Source of the DNA: JAAUUJ01 sp964392245 | GTDB taxonomy: Bacteria; Cyanobacteriota; Cyanobacteriia; Thermostichales; Thermostichaceae | Assembly (NCBI GenBank): GCA_964392245.1 | Contig: CAYMOX010000101.1 | Span: 1 to 6,553, forward strand | DNA: 6,553 bases | Direction: 5' to 3' | In this document: piece after piece, positions 1 through 6,300 of the stretch | Numbering within the stretch: the stretch's first letter is position 1 | How the letters are laid out: the number at the start of each line of letters is the position of its first letter | Notes under the pieces: model-generated | Databases searched by the model: none | Told to the model about the DNA's origin: nothing | What the model saw: the letters and a program-made list of their open reading frames with translations, nothing else | Position numbers and translations under genes: made by a program

Positions 1-511
1 GAAAGTAAGATCCATACTCAATGTTTTTCTCAAGACACCGTTGATAAAAGGCCTCTATCTCAACTTGGTCAGAAAAGCCAGTCTGCAGTTTAGCTAGATC
101 TATGACAGCTGCTTCCTGACCTATTTTAGACTGCACAACTTGTCCGGAGGCATGTAAACACCAGGATGATTCCTCTGCCTCTGGAGCAATCAGGCTATAG
201 ATTTGTACAGTAGCTGTATCTGATCTATCCTCAAATGACACCAGGATCTGCATGGTCTGGAATCCATCTTGTGGCAGGATCAGTGCCTGTTGAATGATGA
301 GATTCTCAATACTTAAATCCTTTCCTTGACATTGATAAATCTGTTTCCCTACTGCCAGGATCATCTCTAAATAGGCGGTCGCTGGCAATACAACCATCTG
401 AAAAACACGGTGATCTCGTAAGAAGTGGGGAGAGGTTGTGCTGATCTGAGACTCAAAAAGCTTATCTTTGCCCCTTGAAACTGCACGCACACGGTGGTGT
501 AGCAACGGATG
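1..511 (-). other. Dehydratase domain, N-terminal part, with variant motifs
   Basis: From HPLLHHRV (residue 944) to the window edge the downstream PKS encodes the first hot-dog fold of a DH. Candidate catalytic His977 lies in DHRVFQMVVLP, where the usual HxxxGxxxxP reads HxxxQxxxxP. The later YGPxF motif reads YGSYF (1109-1113) at the very edge. The catalytic Asp of the second hot-dog fold is outside the window, so activity cannot be decided. With His and Pro kept, I lean to an active DH. Confidence 0.85.
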
Positions 512-3340
512 TAGCAGCTGAGAAGGCCAGGTTGCAGTAGGAGAGGAGTGGGATGAAACATCAATCCAAAACCGTTCTCTTTGGAACGGATAAGTTGGGA
601 GACCAGAGATCTTACGGCGAGCATAATCTCCGTCAACCCCTTTCCAATCAATAGCGATTCCAGTCACATAAAGCTGAGCTAAGCTCTGTAGCATCTGTTC
701 CCAATCAGACTGCCCCTGTCTGAGGCTGGGTAGCCAGATCTCCTCATCGTTTACCACACATTGTCGGCCCATTCCCAGCAGGATCGGTTTGGGTCCCACT
801 TCCAGATAGATTCCAACCTCCTGTTGCTGCAGGGCTTGCATTCCCTGGGCAAATCTCACAGGCTGTCGCACATGGTTGACCCAGTAAGCAGGAGTGGCAA
901 TCTCTTCAGTAGCTAGTTCACCGGAGACATTGGAGATAATCAGGATCTGCGGAGCCGCGAACTTCACCTGACGGGCAACCTGTTCAAATTGCTGCAGTAT
1001 TGGATCCATGAGAGGAGAATGGAATGCCTGGGACACCTCCAATAGTTTGACCTTGATCCCTCGCGCTTCCAGATCCCGTGCCACTGCCTCCACAGCAACT
1101 CGTTCACCAGAAAACACCACACTCTCTGGTCCGTTGTAGGCGGCAATCGATACTTGATGTGAATATCCTGCAATCGCTGACTGAATCGTTTCGGGATCCG
1201 TCAGGGCTGACACCATCGCTCCATCCGAGGGCAGGGACTGCATCAACCGGGCTCGGTTAGCGATCAACCTCAGCCCATCCTCCAGACTGAACACACCTGC
1301 CAAACAAGCAGCTACATATTCCCCCACACTGTGACCCATCAGGACTGCAGGCTGGATCCCCCAGCTGATCCACAACTGCACCAGGCTGTATTCCAGGGCA
1401 AACAACGCTGGCTGCGTGTACACCGTCTTATTTAATAGGACAGGATCGTCCCCAAAAATGACTTCCAGCAGCGGCTTGTCTAGATACTCTTCCAGGATCT
1501 GAGCACACTGATCCAATGTCTCCTTAAATGTAGGCTGCGTTTCATACAACTCTCGGCCCATTCCCATATACTGGGAGCCTTGGCCTGTGAATAAAAAAGC
1601 AACCTTCCCTTGAGCTTTCCCAGCCTGATCAATAAAAATCCCAGGCACGTCACTCGCTTGTTCAGTCTCAATACTCTCTAGCTTTGCTCTCAATTCTGGA
1701 ACTGACCCTGCAACCACAGCCAGCCGATGCTCAAATTGCGCTCGCCCAGTATTCACGGTAAAACACAGATCTCCTAAATCCACCTCAGGATGATCTGTCA
1801 GATAGCTCCTTGTCGTTCTCACCCACTCCTGCAGCGCATCCTCAGTTTTAGCGGATATGGTCAGTACATGGTGAGGTCTGGTAAATTCTCTCTCTCTTGC
1901 CTCAACTGCAGGGGCTTCCTCCAACACCACATGCGCATTCACTCCCCCAAACCCAAATGAACTGATCCCTGCTCTGCGGGGTATCAATTCTCCACTTTCC
2001 ATCTTCAGCTGTGGCCAATCCTGAGTTTCTGTAACTAGGTAAAAAGGACTGTCTTCGAGTTTGATCCGTGGGTTAACTCTCTCAAAGTTCGCTAGCTTGG
2101 GCAGCTTTTTATGCCGCATTGCCAGAATCACTTTGATCAACCCTGCGATCCCTGCCGCTGATTCCGTGTGACCAATATTACTCTTCACAGCTCCTAAGCC
2201 ACAAAAGGCTTCTGGCGGTGGCTCTTCTTTGTGCTGTTGAAATAGCTGAGAAAAAGCTCGCTTCAGGCCATTGATCTCAATGGGATCCCCAAGGGGGGTG
2301 CCCGTCCCATGGGTCTCAATGTAGGTAACGGTGCTTGGTGAAATTCCCGCCTGGCTATAAGCCGCTCGGATCACTTTGGACTGGGAATAGGCATTCGGAG
2401 ACGTTAATGTGCGTGCTCTGCCTCCATGGTTAATTGCACTGCCTCGAATTAAGGCCAGGATCTCATCTCCATCCTCTAACGCCCGATGCAGGGGCTTGAG
2501 CAAGACAACACCCGCTCCCTCAGCTCGCACATAGCCATCGGCACCCGCATCAAAGGTCCGACACTGACCCGTCGGAGATAACATACCCAACTTACTGAAG
2601 GAGATAAAGCTGGTGGGGGAACACAATACACTGATCCCTCCCACCAAGGCCATCTCACACTCATGTTTACGCAGAGCATCCGCCGCCTGATGGATCGCAA
2701 CCAGAGAGCTGGAGCAAGCCGTATCAACAGGCACACTGGGCCCATGGAAGTCAAAAAAGTAGGAGATCCGATTTGGGATCAGGCATGTGTAGGTTCCTGT
2801 CGAGGTATGTCCCTCTACCTGGAGATCATGTTTTTCTAGAATTTCTTTGTAGTCAAAATTGCAAACACCAACAAAGACTCCAACGTTGCGACCCGCTAGA
2901 GTCTCAGGGTTATAGCCAGCATCCTCAAGGCAGGCCCAGCTCAGTTCCAGCATGATCCGCTGTTGGGGATCCATTCGAGTTGCTTCTCGGGGAGAGATCC
3001 CAAAAAAGTTGGCATCAAACAGGTCGATCCCCTGGATAAATCCTCCCCACTTGCTAACTGTCGTGTTCGGGATCTCTGGATCTGGAGAGTAATACTTGGA
3101 GATTGACCAGCGGTCAGGGGGAATCTCAATAACAGCATCTACACCCTGTTGAAGGATTGACCAGAACTGCTCTGGATCATTGGCCCCTCCTGGAAAACGA
3201 CAGCCCAAACCAATGACAGCAATTGGCTCTATTTTGGCCTGTTCAACAGTTCCTAGACTAGTGCGAGATTCTTTAAGGGCCAGCAGGATTTGCTGGGTTG
3301 TTGCAGCCTGTCTCTCCTGATTATCTTCTTTATCTATCAT
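1..3340 (-). CDS. Modular type I polyketide synthase, docking-KS-AT-[DH] (3'-truncated by the window)
   Basis: This is the N-terminal 1113 codons of the next PKS protein; the frame is open to the window's left edge. The start is the ATG at 3340, overlapping the upstream stop as ATGA, with a GAGGT ribosome-binding motif 7 nt before it. Domains in order: N-terminal docking-like helix 1-37; KS about 38-475 with the full triad Cys209 (DTACSSS), His344 (ETHGTGT) and His391 (GHTES); KS-AT linker 476-577; AT about 578-870 with GQGSQ, Ser671 (GHSVGEY) and His774 (AFHSP), a malonyl-CoA pattern; post-AT linker ending in GLPTYPFQRERFW near 927; and the N-terminal hot-dog half of a DH from 944, with candidate catalytic His977. 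It should accept the chain from the upstream ACP, add a malonyl-derived C2 unit and later dehydrate it. A KR and ACP are expected beyond the window. No frameshift or internal stop was found where I translated it. Confidence 0.96.
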   Translation of the reverse strand, partial: MIDKEDNQERQAATTQQILLALKESRTSLGTVEQAKIEPIAVIGLGCRFPGGANDPEQFWSILQQGVDAVIEIPPDRWSISKYYSPDPEIPNTTVSKWGGFIQGIDLFDANFFGISPREATRMDPQQRIMLELSWACLEDAGYNPETLAGRNVGVFVGVCNFDYKEILEKHDLQVEGHTSTGTYTCLIPNRISYFFDFHGPSVPVDTACSSSLVAIHQAADALRKHECEMALVGGISVLCSPTSFISFSKLGMLSPTGQCRTFDAGADGYVRAEGAGVVLLKPLHRALEDGDEILALIRGSAINHGGRARTLTSPNAYSQSKVIRAAYSQAGISPSTVTYIETHGTGTPLGDPIEINGLKRAFSQLFQQHKEEPPPEAFCGLGAVKSNIGHTESAAGIAGLIKVILAMRHKKLPKLANFERVNPRIKLEDSPFYLVTETQDWPQLKMESGELIPRRAGISSFGFGGVNAHVVLEEAPAVEAREREFTRPHHVLTISAKTEDALQEWVRTTRSYLTDHPEVDLGDLCFTVNTGRAQFEHRLAVVAGSVPELRAKLESIETEQASDVPGIFIDQAGKAQGKVAFLFTGQGSQYMGMGRELYETQPTFKETLDQCAQILEEYLDKPLLEVIFGDDPVLLNKTVYTQPALFALEYSLVQLWISWGIQPAVLMGHSVGEYVAACLAGVFSLEDGLRLIANRARLMQSLPSDGAMVSALTDPETIQSAIAGYSHQVSIAAYNGPESVVFSGERVAVEAVARDLEARGIKVKLLEVSQAFHSPLMDPILQQFEQVARQVKFAAPQILIISNVSGELATEEIATPAYWVNHVRQPVRFAQGMQALQQQEVGIYLEVGPKPILLGMGRQCVVNDEEIWLPSLRQGQSDWEQMLQSLAQLYVTGIAIDWKGVDGDYARRKISGLPTYPFQRERFWIDVSSHSSPTATWPSQLLHPLLHHRVRAVSRGKDKLFESQISTTSPHFLRDHRVFQMVVLPATAYLEMILAVGKQIYQCQGKDLSIENLIIQQALILPQDGFQTMQILVSFEDRSDTATVQIYSLIAPEAEESSWCLHASGQVVQSKIGQEAAVIDLAKLQTGFSDQVEIEAFYQRCLEKNIEYGSYF
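588..704 (-). repeat. Direct repeat copy A in the post-AT linker of the downstream module
   Basis: This 117-bp segment aligns without gaps to 6437-6553 with 14 mismatches by my hand count (about 88% identity). The last 41 bases (664-704) differ at only one position. It encodes the AT tail and post-AT linker. Copy B runs into the window edge, so the real repeat unit probably extends further into the AT. Confidence 0.9.
731..1609 (-). other. Acyltransferase domain, malonyl-CoA type
   Basis: Residues about 578-870 of the downstream PKS form a cis-AT that loads the extender onto its own ACP. Visible are FTGQGSQYMGMG, the nucleophile Ser671 in GHSVGEY, and the specificity motif AFHSP with His774. 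A Phe before the His (AFHS) is the standard signature for malonyl-CoA; methylmalonyl-specific ATs have YASH. No extra branch is therefore expected from the extender unit. Confidence 0.94.
1916..3229 (-). other. Ketosynthase domain, complete catalytic triad
   Basis: Residues about 38-475 of the downstream PKS form a decarboxylating condensation domain. Cys209 in VDTACSSSL accepts the chain from the upstream ACP; His344 (ETHGTGTPLGDPIE) and His391 (KSNIGHTESAAG) support condensation with the malonyl extender. The segment ends with FGFGGVNAHVVLEEAP. Nothing suggests a KSQ loading or inactive KS0 variant, because Cys and both His residues are present. Confidence 0.96.
3230..3340 (-). other. Putative N-terminal docking helix of the downstream PKS
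   Basis: The first 37 residues before the KS (which starts near IEPIAVIG) include a charged leader and a helix TTQQILLALKESRTSL. This is longer than a bare KS start and has the heptad-like hydrophobic spacing of PKS N-terminal docking elements. It is the likely partner of the acidic tail of the preceding protein. The docking class cannot be assigned securely by eye. Confidence 0.6.
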
Positions 3341-6300
3341 TCGTCTGACCTCAACAGATCTTGCAATGCTTGAAATTCCTTTTCCAGAGCTGATTCATCA
3401 GAATCTATGTTTGGGTCTGGCTGATGACTTATTGTGACTTGCAATTCCAAGTTACCTGAGGTTTGATCAACTTGATCAAGCCTGGAGGTGAGATACTTTG
3501 CTAAATCCTGAATCGTTGGATACTTGAAGAGAATCGTTGACAAGAGAGGTATCTCCAAATCACGTTGTAGCTTGTTGCGTAGCTCAACTGCTAGAAGGGA
3601 ATCAATACCCATATCGAAAAAACCGAGGAGAGGATCGAGTTGCTTGGAAGAGGGAAATCCAAGAGTTTTTGTGATGGTTTCCCGTAAATAGCCAATCAGT
3701 AACCTCTGTCTAGTTGTTTTCTTGGCATCCTGTAACTGAACAAGGAATTGGTTTTCTGGAATTGCCAGTTTCTGAGAATCGGGAGTGAGCTTCTGCTTAA
3801 TACTCAGATCAGCAAATAGAGTAGTAGTGAAGGTTACAGCAGCCTTATCCAATCGAGCTGGAATTACTCCTAGTTGAGTATCCCTGCATCTAAGTAGATC
3901 TCCAAAGATGTCCAGACCTAAGGCAACTGGAATCAATCCCAATCCCCCGGATGTTATGTTATCGCCCTCCTGTTGATCCAAACGAGATGCCATGCCAGTA
4001 TCTGCCCATGGTCCCCAGTTGATACTCAACCCTTTCTGTTGTTTCCCAACTCGATAATGCGCTAGGGCATCCATAAATGCATTAGCTGCTGCATAGTTAC
4101 TCTGCCCTGCATTTCCTAATAACGATGCCACTGAAGAAAAACATATAAAGAAATCTAGTGACTTCTTCTGTGTCAGCTCATGGAGATTCCAACTTCCAGC
4201 AACTTTCGGTGCCATCACCCTTTCAAAACGTTCCCAGTTCTGTTGCTGCAAGACCCCGTCATCCAACACCCCTGCCGCATGGATAATCCCCTTCAGTTCT
4301 GGCATGCTTGTCTCTATCTCCTTAAGGATCCTCTCCACATCCTCTCTGCATGCAACATCCCCCTGTATTACTCGTACCTCTGCCCCCTTCTCTTTAAGTT
4401 GAGTCAGGATCTCTTGGACCTTATCAGAAGGATCTCGTCTTGACATCATCATCAGATATCGAGCCCCTTTCTCCACCAGCCACTGTGCCACCTCTAGGCC
4501 CAGAGCTCCCAGTCCTCCTGTGATCAGATAGCTGCCTATTTCTGCCACTGGCACTACACTCTGACTGGTATCGGGATACAGCACTCGCTTGAGTCGTGCT
4601 CCGTATCTTTCTCCCTGCACGTATGACACCTGATTCTCAGTATCTGGATGCAGGACCTCTTGGCTCAACAGCTGGGCATTTCTGACTACATCCCCTGGAT
4701 CCAGATCAATCATTCGACAATTCAGCTCCGGATGTTCCAGAACAATCACTTTACCCATTCCCCACAAGGGGGCCTGCTGCACATTGACATCATTCACCTG
4801 CCGTTGGGCCACCACCTGAGAGGATTGTGTCACCAACCATAGAGATGGATGCAGCTGACTATCCCCCAGTTGGGTAAGCGCCTGCACTAGATGTAATACA
4901 CTCCGACAACCCAGCTGTTGTGCTTCGTCTAAACTCCTTAGGTCCAGGCCCTCAGGTCGATTACCATCAAGACTCCACAAATGTACCACCCCTCTCCAGG
5001 AGATAGCTGTTCCCATCCTTGCGCAGACCTGTTCATAGTCTTCTGGTTCTGTCAGTCGGATCTGCCATTCTCTCTCATTCACCTGTACACAGGTCTCTCC
5101 TCGATAGACTCTAATCGCAGTTTGTCCCTGACTCTCTAGCTGTACCGCAACTAGCTCTCCTACTCCCTGGCTGTCGAGAAAAATCAGCCATTGTCCTGCA
5201 GTAGGCTGTGATGTTGTAGTTGTGGGCAATGCAGGGAGAGAGTTCCAGGTCAATTCATACAACCACTGCTGCGGGGAGCGCAACGAATAGGGGACTAGTT
5301 CCTGCAACTGCCCCTGATTCCATTGTCTTAACTCTACTTCTGACAACTGGTTCTGCTTTTTTGCTGTGAGAAGGATATAGCTGGCCAGTCCCTTGCGCAG
5401 CAGTCCTCCCAACTGGTTGTAGGACTGAAATCCTGCTTTGACATTGTCATCATGATTTGTCTGATAGATTGCCTCGAGATGCTCATCAAAGTTGGTATCG
5501 TAGAGAAAATTCGCAATCTCACGACTAATATCAATACACTCAACAATCCACAGCTGATTCTTGCTCAGATGATCCACCCACTCAGATTTAGTAATAAAGA
5601 AAGATGAACTCTCGAAGTGTTCAATCGTAAAGTCGGCATTGGAGATGAAATCTGCCAGCACTAGATGACCATTCTCATTCAGGTGGCCACCTATGTTGCT
5701 AAACAGAGCCTTCTTATTCAGGATGTGATGCGCAACCTCAAATCCAAACACCAGATCATAATTCTCTGGATAGTCATCAACAGCACTATCACGGTTGAAG
5801 ATCTGTATCCGTTCCTGCAGCTGATGAGCCTTCACTTTCTCCGTGCCAACTTGAGCTTGCTGATTAGAGATCGTGTAGCCGTTGAGTCGGAGATGGGGGT
5901 ATTGCTCGGCAAGTGAAATCAAGTCAGAGGCATAGCCGCAACCAAAGTCAAGCACACTCTCACAAGCAGAAAAATCTACATGGCTGAATAGGACTTCCCG
6001 CATTTCTTTCTGCACGCGACGGATAAGGGTCACATATTCTGGATAAGACTCTGGACTCGAGAAAACCTTGATCCAGGAAAAATCTGGTATTACTTCAGGG
6101 AAAGGACCGAATGTCAAAAAGCTTTCTTCAAAAGCTCGGTTACCTTCTGCGTGTGAGAATCCTATACTTAAGGATGCCACTGCATTGTAGTAGTCCTGAG
6201 CAATATGACTTTTCTTCTGGAGTTGATTTTGATGCTGTTGAATGAGGATATCAAGAGTTTGCTCAACCGCTTGCAATTGCTCTGCTGTGAACTTCGTCGT

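Noticed and set aside
367..651. Minus-strand 94-codon frame in the AT-DH linker region
   Set aside because: It is out of frame with a continuous PKS translation carrying GLPTYPFQR and the DH His motif. The frames at 964-1173, 1480-1671, 2476-2754, 2941-3138 and 5334-5546 are likewise shadows of PKS coding sequence.
4180..4443. Plus-strand open frame of 87 codons opposite the KR
   Set aside because: It lies antisense to well-conserved KR motifs, shows no recognisable domain and is explained by the codon use of the opposite strand. The other short plus-strand frames (1078-1260, 2773-2955, 4648-4842, 5665-5916) were rejected for the same reason.
3994..5256. A hidden enoylreductase or dehydratase in the upstream module
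   Set aside because: The stretch before the KR catalytic half contains only the KR structural subdomain; no ER nucleotide-binding motif or DH His motif is visible.
5359..6201. C-methyltransferase as the default label for the embedded MT
   Set aside because: Motif I is VLDFGCGY rather than LEIGGGTGGTT, and the surrounding motifs fit O-MT domains better. It is kept as an alternative, not as the call.
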